Part shown: one piece after another, positions 42,488 to 53,919 of the stretch
Layout: each line of letters opens with the position of its first letter
Numbering within the stretch: position 1 is the stretch's first letter
From: Tetracentron sinense
Lineage: Eukaryota > Streptophyta > Magnoliopsida > Trochodendrales > Trochodendraceae
DNA length: 64,000 nucleotides
NCBI GenBank assembly: GCA_015143295.1
Contig: CM026568.1
Location: 35,658,441-35,722,440 of the forward strand
Direction: 5' to 3'
Position numbers and translations under genes: made by a program
Notes under the pieces: model-generated
Databases searched by the model: none
Seen by the model: the letters and a program-made list of their open reading frames with translations, nothing else
What the model was told of the DNA's origin: nothing

Positions 42488-42547
42488 CGTACCCATGAAT
42501 CCCATTTGTTACCCTAAGGCATCCACCAAATGGGATTCATGGGTACG
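42488..42547. repeat. Perfect 21-bp inverted repeat (hairpin, 18-nt loop)
   Basis: The arm CGTACCCATGAATCCCATTTG (42,488-42,508) is perfectly complementary to 42,527-42,547. The loop is 18 nt. No matching transposon ends were found around it. It could be the core of a MITE or a small-RNA precursor; see findings. Confidence 0.85.
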
Positions 42548-43035
42548 CCTATCACAGCTCTTTTGGTTGATAGGGTTGATCGTATGTTGACATGATACGC
42601 AACCAACTTTCGGCCAAGTCCAGCTCAACCGAATCGAATTTAATGTCGGCAAAACATTCATTAATAATCCTTTGTCCTCGTTGATATTGTTGATGTTGTT
42701 GTCAGCGTTTAGCAATGGGGGTGTAACCCAAAAAATGATGGTGGGCTAGGTTCACTTGGATTTTAGCTTTCATCCGGTGGGACCGTTTTAAAGGGGCCCA
42801 AAATGGTCGAGCTGAGTCCGGGCAATAGCCCAGCCCCAATCCAGCCCATGTGATCCTCCAAAGTACATAATGTTTATTCCCAATCCTAAATTTATGAAAA
42901 TAAGCTGACAACCTTATTAAACCTATGATTCTTTTATTATTATTTTGTTTGAGAAGAAATACATCAACACTCACCTATGATGATGTTGGTTGACTTGGAG
43001 AGTTTGTGTAGCTTTCTGGCTTTGCCAAGGTTGTA

Positions 43036-43375
43036 GGTTAGCGAGTCGCCACTTTAGACTGCCACATTAGGCGGGGGTGAGTGTGCCCCTGCCACATGGC
43101 CTCAGATTCTCTCTGGCAGATGTCAAAAGGTGGTTTAGGGCTACTGCAATGTGTGCGACAAGTGGTTGGAGAAGTCATTTCATGGGCCCCATGATTTTGA
43201 CTTCTCCACACATTATTTAACACATGGTAATAAAATAGTGAAATAAAGGGGGAGAGACATCAAGTGGGAACAAGTCAATAACTTCTCCCCTTTTTTCACG
43301 CCACATGTCCCCTATTTTGTGGTATCCTGAGATCACTTTTCTGGCATATGCCAGAGAATCCAAGGCCCTGCCACA
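43036..43375. repeat. Diverged member of the TCTGGC-hairpin MITE family
   Basis: Shares with the copies at 45.75, 48.0 and 59.7 kb the elements TCTGGCA..GCCAGAGA, GGGGCCCATG and the GACTTCTCC next to an ATGATTTTGA segment. Both ends have a TTTCTGGC-like palindrome. Borders are approximate. Confidence 0.4.
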
Positions 43376-43970
43376 TAGGCCCATTATTTTGATTGACCAT
43401 ATATTTCTTTATTTTGATTTTGATGAATGTTCGTTTGTTTGTTTTAATATATATATACATGTGTGTGTGTTTGTGCACGCGCGTGCGTGAGCTGGCGCAT
43501 AAGGGTGTCTTTGATATTGTGCTATTTATAGAGGCATGGGAAGCTAGGGGAGGTTAGGTTGTTAGAGTAGGGAAATGTGGTCATTGATACACGGGGCTAT
43601 TTACTGAGACATGGGAAGTTATGGGAGGTTAGGTTGTTAGAGTAAGGAAAGGTGATCATTGATAGTGAATAATCTTGGGAAATAGAGAACTCTTGAGGAC
43701 AATTAATAGAATGGGCTACTATTTATTGAGGCGTGGGAAGCTGGGGGAGATTAGGTTGTTAGAGTAAAGTGGAAAGGTTGTCATTGATAAAGAATAAAAC
43801 TCTTGGAAATAGAGAATTCTTGGGGACAACTCATAAAATGATCGAATTGAATTGAAGAGTGAGAATTACATAGAGAAGCCACTTGACAATTATAAGAGAA
43901 CTTATAGGATTAATTGGAGGAATTGTAGTTTAGAGATCAGGGTGAAGTCTTATTTCTTCATATTCTAGTA
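43376..43970. other. No gene; short local repeats
   Basis: A (TA)n(TG)n run lies at 43,446-43,470. From about 43,520 to 43,790 a segment containing GGGAAGCTAGGGGAGGTTAGGTTGTTAGAGTA is repeated three times at intervals of roughly 100 bp with divergence. No coding. Confidence 0.55.
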
Positions 43971-44514
43971 CTAGTAGAGACCCGTGCGATGTATAGGTAA
44001 TAATTTAAGAATATCTAAAATTAAATAATATTATTTATTTTAATATTATGTAATATATTTTAAGAATAATTAATAAATTTTATTTTTAATAATATAATTT
44101 TATTTTTATTTAATAAACATTATTATTTGTATTAATTAACTGATTTTATAATAATAATAATTAATTATTATTTTAATAATATTGAATAGAAAATCATAAG
44201 TCTTTTTAGAATTAAACTTAAAATAATACACCCAAGAGCTGGAGATAAGAGAGGACTTTACAATAGTAAAGCTAGAAAGGGCTCTAGGATGAGATAGTGG
44301 GTCCCAAACCTACTCACAAGAGTTGGAGATAAGAAAGGACTCTACAATAGTAGAGATAGAGAGGGGTTTAGGATGAGATACTGGGTCCCAAACGTGAACG
44401 GTGGGATTAAAGAGAAAAACCAAGTGTCATCTCTAAAAAGAATTTATAGGATTGAAGGGATGAAAGTTTGGAGAGTAAAGGGAGAATTTTTTATTTTTTA
44501 TAATACACTAGAGA
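43971..44514 (-). mobile_element. Non-autonomous Helitron, minus orientation
   Basis: Inverted relative to the 29-kb copy. On the minus strand it starts TCTCTAGTGTATTATAAAA (44,514) and ends GCACGGGTCTCTACTAG (43,971), followed by a host T. Interior blocks match the 29-kb copy closely. The left arm of the terminal hairpin is decayed. It lacks the LINE tail that interrupts the other copy, which helps define both. Confidence 0.72.
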
Positions 44515-45273
44515 GTGGCAAGTGGGAAGCACGTGAGAGCGAGGGGAAGGAGTTAACCAAAGTTAATAAGAGTTAAAAGGGACACATGTTAACCCGCAGG
44601 TGCGATTGAACTCTCTCTAAGTTCAATCGCAATTGGCTGTGATTATGTTCTTTAAATAGATAGATGAGTAAAGGGTAGTTTGGGAATTAAAGTAAAACAT
44701 TAAATCAAAGTTTTGTTTTATATAAAGGTAGTTTGGGAATTTTGGAAAAATCAGGCTACGCCAGCCTCTCCCATTATAATAGTAAAGAAATAGTAGATAT
44801 ATATATTTTATTTATTTACTTAATACTCAAGGTCTTCATTACCTATTTACGAGTCCATTCTGTGTGTTAGTAGGCTAAGATTGATTTTGAATGCCGAGGA
44901 TGATGTGGCATTTATTCCAATTATGGGTATATTGATAAAAAAAAAATAAAAAATTGTTTAACAATGAGGTGAATTTGTCCTTTACTTTTATTAACATATT
45001 ATGTTGTATAGGATAATGCTAGCACCACTTTCTTTAAAAACTCACTCTCTTATTATTAGACAAAGTGTTAGTGCAATACACGCGTTTTTGTCCTAACGAA
45101 AGATAATAACACATGTCTTTTTCTTAAAGAAAATGAAAAGAAAGTGAAGCTAGCATTACCCTGTTATGTATAGTGTTAGGGGCAGGGCCGGAGCAAATTT
45201 TGAGATTTCTTTTTTTTTTTTACCATCCTATTAGGGACGCAACTTGGGAGATGGGTGGAGCTGGGTGGGACTG
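44515..45273. other. No gene recognised
   Basis: Contains a GTGCGATTGAACTC/AGTTCAATCGCA inverted motif (44,602-44,632) that also forms the ends of the small MITE at 61,744. The rest is AT-rich. Confidence 0.45.
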
Positions 45274-45750
45274 GGTGCTCTAGCCCCCCTAAACTTCTAA
45301 GAAATAACTATATTCTTTAAAAACGGACACCAATTGACACATGACCTATGAACTTACCCTTTAAAAAAAAAATTCGAGCGCTACACCCCCGAACCCCCAT
45401 TCTAAGCCCCCCCCCCCCCCCGCGGTTAGGAGCACACTAAATTCGTACTATTTACCTTCCCTTCTTGCAAACCTCTTGTGACATGTGGTAAATGCAAACT
45501 GGGAAAAAAAATGACATTGTTCAAGCCTGAGCCTCTACTCCTTAACCAATTAAGCACTTGTATTTTACAGTAATTGGCTTATGCCAGTGGTAGTGTGTAT
45601 ATCTTCCGTGTTAGTTTTCATCTCATCTCGCGTAAGTAACGGTGTGTCGATTGACAAGCTTATCATGTTTAGCCAGCTTCTATGCTTGGCTAACCACGGC
45701 TACCAAACTATGTTTGATTGCACACCAACTACCTAACTTTGTTTTCAGCC

Positions 45751-46036
45751 TTGGATTGTCTCTGGCGAAGCCAGAAAGCCCTCTCGGGCAACCATAGAAT
45801 AAGGGACATGTGGCGATAAAAAGGGGAGAAGTCATTTCATTTTCTTCCCATGATTTTGACTTCTCCCCCCTTGCTATCTCTCCCCCTTTATCTCACCAAC
45901 TTATCATCATGTGTCATGTAGTTTGTGGAGAATTCAAAATCATGGGGCCCATAATTTTGACTTCTCCACCACTTGTCCCCCATATTATGGTTGTCGGAGA
46001 CAAGGGCTTTCTGGTTCCAGAGACGTACAATCCGAA
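45751..46036. mobile_element. MITE with ~70-bp inverted ends (TCTGGC family)
   Basis: Left end TTGGATTGTCTCTGGCGAAG and right end complement TCGGATTGTACGTCTCTGGA match for about 70 bp, including CCAGAAAGCCC and CAACCATA. AGCCT on both sides may be a 5-bp target duplication. The superfamily is unclear. Confidence 0.65.
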
Positions 46037-46279
46037 GCCTAGTATTTCCTGAAGAGATATGACGCAAATACACGTGGATGTGTATATGCTAATAGGCATT
46101 TGCATTTTTTTTTTTTGAAAAAAATCCACCATAAAAAAGGAAATTATTAAATAAACTAAAACTAAATATTTACATAATCCACGTTTGCACTGACCATATT
46201 GGAAGATGATATAAGTCATTCTTTTGTATTTTGCCTCATTTGACTAATTGCAACTATTCTTTGTATTTTTCCTAACTCA

Positions 46280-46649
46280 GAGCATTCCTAACAACTAAAA
46301 AGTTATTTTGGAGAACCAAAACACTAAAAATTACAAAAAATGGTCTCCTGTAGCCTTTTCAAAATAACCATTTTAGTTTGGTGAGTACTGTAAACTCACC
46401 AAACCAAATATTTCTCTCCCTCCCTTTTTGTGGTCTCACACAAATAATAAAATAATATTTTTCTCCCTTCCTTTATTATGGTCCCACACAAATAATAAAA
46501 TAATATTTCTCTATCACTTCTTTTTTTTGTTAAATTGGTGAGGCTGCTGAGAGTAGTGTTTTAAAAAAAAATGGTTAGTAAAAATAGAAAAAATTTTAAG
46601 TTTTGGTTATTTTAGTGAGTAATATTCGGTGAGGCGGCTAGAAATGCTC
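46280..46649. mobile_element. Harbinger/Tourist-like MITE
   Basis: Inverted ends GAGCATTCCTAACAAC and complement GAGCATTTCTAGCCGCCTC. The interior is AT-rich with TTTGGTGAG/CTCACCAAA repeats. Flanks TCA/TAA are a weak three-base target site. Same family as 48,536 and 53,418. Confidence 0.65.
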
Positions 46650-47996
46650 TAAAGGGTAACGGAGTGTTGACTACTTAGGTGTGTCTTTTTGTTGAGACTT
46701 ATAAAGCTTACAATTTGCATTTGTCATGATAGTTGTTAAGAAATTTGAGATGCACTACCAAGGTTTCTAGCAAGATTAATTCTTACCCATAATGAGATTT
46801 TAAGTCTTCATTTTTTTTTAATGAATTTGAAATCATTATGTTGTTGCATTTGAAGTCTGGGGAATTCAACTCCAAGAGATGAAAAACACAATACATCTCC
46901 TTCTCAAAACAAAATGCATATCGTCCAATAACAAAACTTGTGTCAAATTTTATAAGCCTCCGAAAAAGAACAACTCCAAAAGTTAGAATGGAACAAGTAT
47001 GATCCAAAAAAACATGTCGACGTCTCATAATCTTAATAACTTATTAGTTCAAGTCGAGTTTAATTAAGGGCATTTGATAAAACTTAAAATAATAGTTTAG
47101 TGAGTTAGGAAGAGTTTGGTAACTCTAAATTAAATAAGTAGAGCTTATTTGAAAATTGAGTTTATTTAGACTTTAGATTGTTAAGTAAAATTTTAATTGG
47201 ATGTTTAAATCTTTTTGAAGTATAAATTTTACCTCTAAAGATAAAAGTAGCTCATGTCTCATTATTTTAGACTTAAAAACTATATTTTAAAAATATTTAG
47301 ACATTTAATTAAAATTTAACTTAATAATCTAAACGTCAAATAGTTTAAATTTCAAATAAGATTAAGCTCTTATTTTAAGTTTTATCAAACGCAGACAAGA
47401 CTAGATCTTTGAACATATAATAAACACAAGGGTCTCAAAAAATAAAATATAAATAAAGAAAGGAAGCCAAAGAAAGAATATATTCGAATTACTTACTATG
47501 AAAGCAGACACCAATTGACACATGGTGCTCTAGCCCCCCTAAACTTCTAAGAAATAACTGTATTCTTTTAAAACAGACACCAATTGACACATGGCCCATG
47601 AACTTACCCTAAAAAAAAAATTTCGGGGGCTACACCCCCCGAACCCCCATTCTAAGCCCCCCTCCCCCCAGTTAGGGGCACACTAAATTCGTACTATTTA
47701 CCTTCCCTTCTTGCAAACCTCTTCTGATATGTGGTAAATGCAAATTGGGAAAAAAAATGAAATTGATCGAGCCTGAGCCTCTATTCCTTAACCAATTAAG
47801 CACTTGTATTTTACAGTAATTGGCTTATGCCAGTGGTAGTGTGTATATCTTCCGTGTTAGTTTTCATCTCATCTCGAGTAAGTAACGGTGTGTCGATTGA
47901 CAAGCTTATCATGTTTAGCCAGCTTCTATGCTTGGCTAACCACGGCTACCAGACTATGTTTGACTGCACACCAACTACCTAACTTTGTTTTCGGCC

Positions 47997-48282
47997 TCGA
48001 ATTGTCTCTGCTGAAGTCAAAAAGCCATCTCGAGCAACCATAGAATAAGGGACATGTGGTGATAAAAATGGGAGAAGTCATTTCATTTTCTCCCCATGAT
48101 TTTGACTTCTCCCCCCTTGATATCTCTCCCCCTTTATCTCACCAACTTATCATCATGTGTCATGTAGTATGTGGAGAATTCAAAATCATGGGGCCCATAA
48201 TTTTGACTTCTCCACCACTTGTCTCCCATATTATGGTTGTCGGAGACAAAGGCTTTTTGGCTCCAGAGACGTACAATCCGAA
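47997..48282. mobile_element. TCTGGC-family MITE, duplicated copy
   Basis: Copy of 45,751-46,036 within unit 2. Its left end has decayed (TCGAATTGTCTCTGCTGAAG) while the right end is intact. Confidence 0.62.
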
Positions 48283-48535
48283 CCCTAGTATTTCTTGAAG
48301 AGATATGACGCAAATACATGTGGATGTGTATATGCTAATAGGCATTTGCATTTTTTTTTTTGAAAAAAATCCACCATAAAAAAGGAAATTATTAAATAAA
48401 CTAAAACTAAATATTTACATAATCCACGTTTGCATTGACCATATTGGAAGATGATATAAGTCATTCTTTTGTATTTTTCCTCATTTGACTAATTGTAGCT
48501 ATTCTTTGTATTTTTCCTAACTCTAGAGCATTCCT

Positions 48536-48890
48536 AACAACTAAAAAGTTATTTTGGTGAACCAAAACACTAAAAATTACAAAAACAGGTCTCCTGCAAC
48601 CTTTTCAAAATAACCATTTTAGTTTGGTGAGTACTTTAAACTCACCAAACCAAATATTTCTCTCTCCCTTCCTTTTTGTGGTCTCTCACAAATAATAAAA
48701 TAATATTTCTCTCCCTTCCTTTATTGTGGTCTCATACAAATAATAAAATAATATTTCTCTCTCCCTTCTTTTTTTGTTAAATTGGTGAGGCTGTTGAGAG
48801 TGTTTTAAAAAAAATGGTTAGCAAAAATAGAAAAAAGTAAGTTTTGGTTATTTTAGTGAGTGATATTTGGTGAGGCGGCTAGGAATGCTC
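48536..48890. mobile_element. Harbinger/Tourist-like MITE, duplicated copy
   Basis: Copy of 46,280-46,649 within unit 2. Ends GAGCATTCCTAACAAC and the complement of GAGCATTCCTAGCCGCC; flanks CTA/TAA. About 15 bp shorter than its partner through small deletions. Confidence 0.65.
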
Positions 48891-49811
48891 TAAAGGGTAA
48901 CAGAGTGTTGACTACTTAGGGGTGTCTTTTTGTTGAGACTCATAAAGCTTACAATTTGCATTTGTCATGGTAGTTGTTAAGAAATTTGAGATGCACTACC
49001 AAGGTTTCTAGCAAGATTAATTCTTACCCATAATGAGATTTCAAGTCTTCATATTTTTTAATGAATTTGAAATTATTATGTTGTTGCATATGAAGTTTTG
49101 AGAATTTCAACTCCAAGAGATGAAAAACACAATACATCTCCTTCTCAAAACAAAATGCATATTGTCCAATAACAAAACTTGTGTCAAATTTTATAAGCCT
49201 CCGCAAAAGAACAACTCCAAAAATTAGAATGGAACAAGTATAATCCAAAAAAACATGTCGACGTCTCATAATCTTAATAACTTATTAGTTCAAGTCGAGT
49301 TTAATTAAGAGTGATAAAACTTAAAATAATAGTTTAGTGACTTAGGAGGAGTTTGGTAACTCTAAATTAAATAGGTAGGGCTTATTTGACAATTGAGTTT
49401 ATTTAGACTTTAGATTGTTAAGTAAAATTTTAATTGGATGTTTAAATCTTTTTGAAGTATAGATTTCACCTCTAAAGATAAAAGTAGCTCATGTCTCATT
49501 ATTTTAGACTTAAAAACTCTATTTTAAAAATATTTAGGCATCTAATTTAAATTTAACTTAATAATCTAAACGTCAAATAAGTTTAAATTTCAAATAAGAT
49601 TAAGCTCTTATTTTAAGTTTTACCAAACGCAAACAAGACTTAGATCTTTGAACATATAATAAACAAAAGGGTCTCAAAAAATTAAAATATAAATAAAGAA
49701 AGGAAGCCAAAGAAAGAATATATTCGAATTACTTACTATGAAAGCTAATACATGAATAAAGCTCATGACCACATTTCTCCTTACGAGCCGCTGTGCCTTG
49801 TCCTTCCACGA

Positions 49812-51830
49812 TCATGTTCTCCTCCTCGCCATTGACATCGCGTTCCCGTCGAACAACTCGTCTACGGAAGTCTCGATATCATCCGGTTGATACTTTATAT
49901 ACTTCTCCGATTGCCTCCCGGAATCCAAGTATTGCCGGAACCTCCCTAAGAACGAGCGGTATGCCGGAATAACCACCGCCGATATCGACACCCTAAGCTC
50001 AGATTGAAGCTGCTCGTCGCTCACCACCCACGAGCTCTGCGTCTTGTGTATCTCATCAAACATGGCGTTGAAGCTCTTGAACCTCTCTTTCAGCACCGGC
50101 TTTGATACTTTCCCATTCACCTGCAAACCCTCATCTCTAAGGCATCCCAATACCTTACTCCATGTTTCTCTCTGGTAATTCTTATGATACTGCCTAAGAT
50201 CCGACGATCTCTTTCGAGACCACGTGTTTCCCATCAACTCGTGGATTTCCGCCGATCCCTTGATCTTCTGCATGATGTATCGACCGTTGTTCATCAAGAA
50301 AATGTAGCTTAATGACAGATCCTTGTAGAGCTTAGATTTCACCTCCAGATTTAAGTCTAACAGATCCATTACTGTCACTAACTGTACTGAAAATGGGGAC
50401 GGCTTTGGCGTCTGATTATTATTATAGGGGCATGGAGTAGTCTCGGTCTCCGCGTCTGGTCCGTCGGATTGCTCCATCTTTTGGTGTTCTTGGAAGATCT
50501 GTTCTAAGGTGTCCTTGTACTCACAGGTGTATTTTAGATAATTCATGATGTAGCGGGTCAAGGGGTGAACTGCACCACCGGGGACCGGAGTCTTCCCAGT
50601 ATCGCTCTTAATCGAGTTCTCGAGATCGCAGAAAATGCTGACGGCAGCCACGCCGAGTCGGCACCTAGCTGTTGAGGTTTCAGATTTCAGCTTGTTTGCA
50701 CACTCGTCGGAAAAGAAGCTGTCAATGACCTGAATCAGATCATGCAAAGTTTCATACATATCGAGAATTTTGAACAACTTCTCTGCCGACCGCTTCGTCA
50801 TCGCGACGGCATCGGCGAGATTGAGAAGCTGTAAAACTACGCCACTTGTAATCTCAATGAAGAGGACATCGGAGATGGATGGATGATCGGAAAACACCGC
50901 CTCGCAGAGCTTCAGTTCGCCGGAGAAGTTAATGGTGACACACCGCTTGAAGACCTTTATCCACGTGGCTATCTCTCCTTCGAGCGAATCCCACTGCATC
51001 TTCTGCACGTCATCGATGCTGACCTTCTCAAACCCTAGCTTGTTCAAGCTCTCTTCGAACGCATTTCGCCTCGCGATGCTGTAAACTTGATAACACTCCT
51101 TATCATAACTTGCCGAAATCATCGCCGTCGCGATCAAATTCAGATTAGACACAACTTCCGGCGAGTACGCCGGGAAATTGACTGCTCTGGCGGAATCAGG
51201 TTCCGGCAAGACGCATCGATCGTGCTCGTGGTTTGAGCTGAAAGACGGTTGCTTCATTCTCAAATCGCCGGGATCCGAATCGCCGCTTCTGGAATCTTCC
51301 AGAAGCGCTCGGAATTCCTCCTCCAGCAATAACATTGCTCGATGTAGAACGGTACTGGTACGGTTGTGGGACGATACGTAATTCGATTCCGACGGAAATT
51401 CTCCGAGCGCGTTCGTAAGCTTCGAGATCCGGTCCACAGCTTCGATAAGAGAAGCGTCTTCCTCGGAAACCTGACACCACTTGGACGGGACTTCACCGGA
51501 ATCGTACTTGGCAATCATTGCTTCTACGAGCATACAAAATTGATCAACGTGATTTGGGATTTCCGGCGGGTTAGATTTTTCTTCGACGGTGAATAGAGTT
51601 GAGAGGAACCGATCAATCTCTTCGGAGACTTTAGCGAGGCTTGAATCGAGATCAGAAGATGCCTCGTCGACCTTTTCCCTATCCTCCTCTCTGTCCTCTG
51701 CCTCATGATCACCTTCTGATTTCGCATCAATGGCGATGAAATCCGGTGACGGAGAACGATCGGCGTCTTGTTTCTTCTTGTCATCTGGGCAGGCAAAACT
51801 AGGGGATTTTTCAGGAGGGTTTTTCTCCAT
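49812..51830 (-). CDS. EXO70: Exocyst subunit EXO70 family protein (probably EXO70C clade)
   Basis: An intact 672-residue, intronless frame. EXO70 is the exocyst subunit that helps tether secretory vesicles at the plasma membrane through phosphoinositide contacts (family knowledge). Residues 1-75 are acidic and Ser-rich. Residues about 225-655 are the helical EXO70 C-domain: PAYSPEVVSNLNLIATAMI, CYQVYSIARRNAFEESLNKL, VQKMQWDSLEGEIATWIKVF, VPGGAVHPLTRYIMNYLKY, YKDTLEQIF. The start is in good context (ACCAATGG), after a CT-rich leader. Length and the RRNAFEESLNKLGFEK segment fit EXO70C, whose members act in tip growth; the clade call is from memory of the family. A tandem duplication lies directly downstream. 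Confidence 0.93.
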   Translation of the reverse strand: MEKNPPEKSPSFACPDDKKKQDADRSPSPDFIAIDAKSEGDHEAEDREEDREKVDEASSDLDSSLAKVSEEIDRFLSTLFTVEEKSNPPEIPNHVDQFCMLVEAMIAKYDSGEVPSKWCQVSEEDASLIEAVDRISKLTNALGEFPSESNYVSSHNRTSTVLHRAMLLLEEEFRALLEDSRSGDSDPGDLRMKQPSFSSNHEHDRCVLPEPDSARAVNFPAYSPEVVSNLNLIATAMISASYDKECYQVYSIARRNAFEESLNKLGFEKVSIDDVQKMQWDSLEGEIATWIKVFKRCVTINFSGELKLCEAVFSDHPSISDVLFIEITSGVVLQLLNLADAVAMTKRSAEKLFKILDMYETLHDLIQVIDSFFSDECANKLKSETSTARCRLGVAAVSIFCDLENSIKSDTGKTPVPGGAVHPLTRYIMNYLKYTCEYKDTLEQIFQEHQKMEQSDGPDAETETTPCPYNNNQTPKPSPFSVQLVTVMDLLDLNLEVKSKLYKDLSLSYIFLMNNGRYIMQKIKGSAEIHELMGNTWSRKRSSDLRQYHKNYQRETWSKVLGCLRDEGLQVNGKVSKPVLKERFKSFNAMFDEIHKTQSSWVVSDEQLQSELRVSISAVVIPAYRSFLGRFRQYLDSGRQSEKYIKYQPDDIETSVDELFDGNAMSMARRRT

Positions 51831-52370
51831 TGGTGTTAAATTGCTGTAAATCTTTATGGTATCTGTCTTAAAGGAGAGGAAGATTGGAAGAAGAGAGGTG
51901 GGAGATGTGAAGGGGTGAACGGGTATGAAGGAGAATTGTTCATAAATTATTATTTTTTAGTTATTTATCGGAGGGATTGAAATGGCCGTTTTGTGTGGAG
52001 GAGAGGGTGAGGCTGTATTTGTAGAGACATGGATTTCGAAGGTTTCATGGAGGAGGAAGGAGAATTTGTTTTGTTCTCTGTTTATTTGGGGGGTGGCTAT
52101 TGACTGGTTGACCCGCTTATGAAGGTCCTTCGTGCTCTCCACGACCTTGCATGTTTTTTTTTGTTTTTGTTTTTGCATGTCATGCCTTCTTCCTTTTTAT
52201 TTCGACTATGCGTAATGCGCACCACATCCATGTTTCTTCTTCTAGATTAAGGCCCCTATGTTGTCATGATGCTCCCTCGGAACATTGAGGATGATGCTCA
52301 TCACAACCACATCCAATCGCATATGTGGTTCGCCAGATGATTGGTCAGAAATTCATCCATTTAGGTGGGG
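51831..52370 (-). promoter_or_regulatory. EXO70 upstream region
   Basis: On the minus strand the 100 bases before the ATG are rich in CT and contain CTCTTCTTCC-type leader sequence. A TACAAATAC sequence near 52,015 could serve as a TATA box. No other gene within 540 bp. Confidence 0.35.
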
Positions 52371-52555
52371 CAAAGCAGAGAGCCAGAGGAGATGGGCAGC
52401 AACCACTGTTGCAGCCCATTAGGCTACAGCAGACAGCCTATTGGTCCATTTTAAAAGGCATTTAAAAAATATTTTTTGTCAATGGGGTTGGACCAATGGC
52501 CTGCCTGCTGTAGCCCATGGGTTACAACAGGGCTGCTACCCATCTGCTCTCGGCA
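52371..52555. mobile_element. Foldback MITE
   Basis: Two 65-bp arms face each other: the left (GAGGAGATGGGCAGCAACC, GTTGCAGCCCATTAGGCTAC, ATTGGTCCA) is mirrored on the right (TGGACCAAT, GTAGCCCATGGGTTACAAC, GGCTGCTACCCATCTGCTCT). The centre is AT-rich. Target duplication not resolved. Confidence 0.7.
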
Positions 52556-53414
52556 AAACATTAAGCACTTTTTACCGCATCCAATAACTTTTCTGATTTG
52601 ATTCTTGATCATTTTAAATTATAGAGGATTTGGTTTCCTAAATTTTTAGTCGAAATGGAATGGTTGATGTTGTTTGGTCCCCCTGTGAAGTTTTGGAGTG
52701 GGTGCTCCTTGATGGATTCATTGATTGGTGGGACCTGCTTTGTTGCTTTTGCCACTTGTCCATATGTACCATGGATGGGCTAATAGTAAGACTTTACAAT
52801 AGTAGCCGAGGCCCACTAGAGTGCAATTAGGCCTTGCCTAGGCTCGTGTTTTCGAGTTGGGCCTTTTAAAACGGCTTGCAGTTCATTAACAAACAAAATT
52901 AAATGACTAAAAAAATGTCCTGTTAATTTTTATTATTATTGTCCATCAAACCTTTTTGATTGAATTCTAGCAAAATTCTTCTTAGCAAACACCCCAATCT
53001 TTCCACACACTCAAAGATGGGAAGTCTTGCTCACTTGTCTCTAGTAGGGAGCATTATTTCATGCGGAACAAGAATTCGCTTCAAGAAGATGGCTGCAAAA
53101 GGCCTAAGTCATGACCCTATCGTGCTTTCGGGGTGCTACATTAGTATTTTCTAAAATTTAAGGAAGAGAACATGAATCTTATAGGGTTAATGTTGACATA
53201 TCATAGCAGGAACATGAATAGAATTTGGTTAGGTTTTTTTTTTTTTTTTTTAAGAGGATTTTAACCCTAACCGTAAAACACCTTAGATTTTAGAATTGAT
53301 GACGGGACACCTAAAAGCAAACTCAAAGTTAAGATTTAGGATCTTTTGCAGGTTCTGATTTAGGTTCTTTTGCAACCAGCCTCTTGGTGCGAATCATTAT
53401 TCTTGCATTAGCAG
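52556..53414. other. No gene recognised
   Basis: Intergenic sequence with a T-run at about 53,230. No family signature. Confidence 0.4.
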
Positions 53415-53417
53415 TTA

Positions 53418-53786
53418 GAGCATTCCTAGCAGCCTCACCAAAATAATCAAAAAATGCTTTAAAAGGGTCTCCACTAACCTCTTCAAAATTCTTCAAAATA
53501 ACCATTTCGGTTCGGTTTGGTGAGTGTATAGTACTCACCAAGTTTGGTGAGTGTGCTAAATATTTCTCTCACTTCCTTTATTTTTATCCTGCACAAATAC
53601 TAATACAAAGGTTTCTCTCTCCATTCATTTATTGTGGTCCCACAATAAATAATAAAATAATGTGAATTTTGGCTATTTTGAAGAGGTTGTTGAGAGTATT
53701 TTAAAAAAGTGGATAGTCAAAATAGGAAAAGATGAGTTTTTTGATATTTTGATGAGTAAAATTTGGTGAGGCTGCTATGAATGCTC
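53418..53786. mobile_element. Harbinger/Tourist-like MITE with TTA target site
   Basis: 24-bp inverted ends (GAGCATTCCTAGCAGCCTCA and its complement GAGCATTCATAGCAGCCTCA, one mismatch) flanked by exact TTA at 53,415-53,417 and 53,787-53,789, the signature of PIF/Harbinger transposition. It is the best-preserved member of the family that also occurs twice in the tandem duplication. Confidence 0.8.
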
Positions 53787-53919
53787 TTACTCATTCAATG
53801 AGTAGTCTGGTTTGACTTATCTAAGTAATTTCTCATGTCTTCTATTGAAAGTAATTTCTTAACATGTAAATGAAATGAATCCACGTATCATATATTTTAG
53901 TTTTTATTTTGGCACAGGA

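Larger units (their letters stand above)
45274..47505. repeat. Tandem duplication, unit 1 (about 2.2 kb)
   Basis: It starts GGTGCTCTAGCCCCCCTAAA and ends ACTTACTATGAAAGC. It is collinear with unit 2 over its whole length at an offset near 2,250 bp, with scattered substitutions and small indels. It contains a TCTGGC-hairpin MITE (45,751-46,036) and a Harbinger-like MITE (46,280-46,649). No gene is visible; the matching short open frames in both units are by-products. Confidence 0.9.
47524..49745. repeat. Tandem duplication, unit 2 (about 2.2 kb)
   Basis: Second copy of the 45,274-47,505 block. The 18-bp junction (47,506-47,523) reads AGACACCAATTGACACAT, a segment also found inside both units about 50 bp from their start; this points to unequal exchange or a replication jump at that sequence. 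The unit ends 66 bp from the EXO70 stop codon. Confidence 0.9.

Noticed and set aside
45810-46052. Similar 80-codon frames at 45,810 and 48,056
   Set aside because: They lie in the inverted ends of a MITE that was copied by the tandem duplication; similarity comes from the repeat, not from a gene family.
51178-51796. Open frames on the opposite strand and other frames of EXO70
   Set aside because: Shadows of a long conserved coding region; only the 672-codon frame has family motifs.
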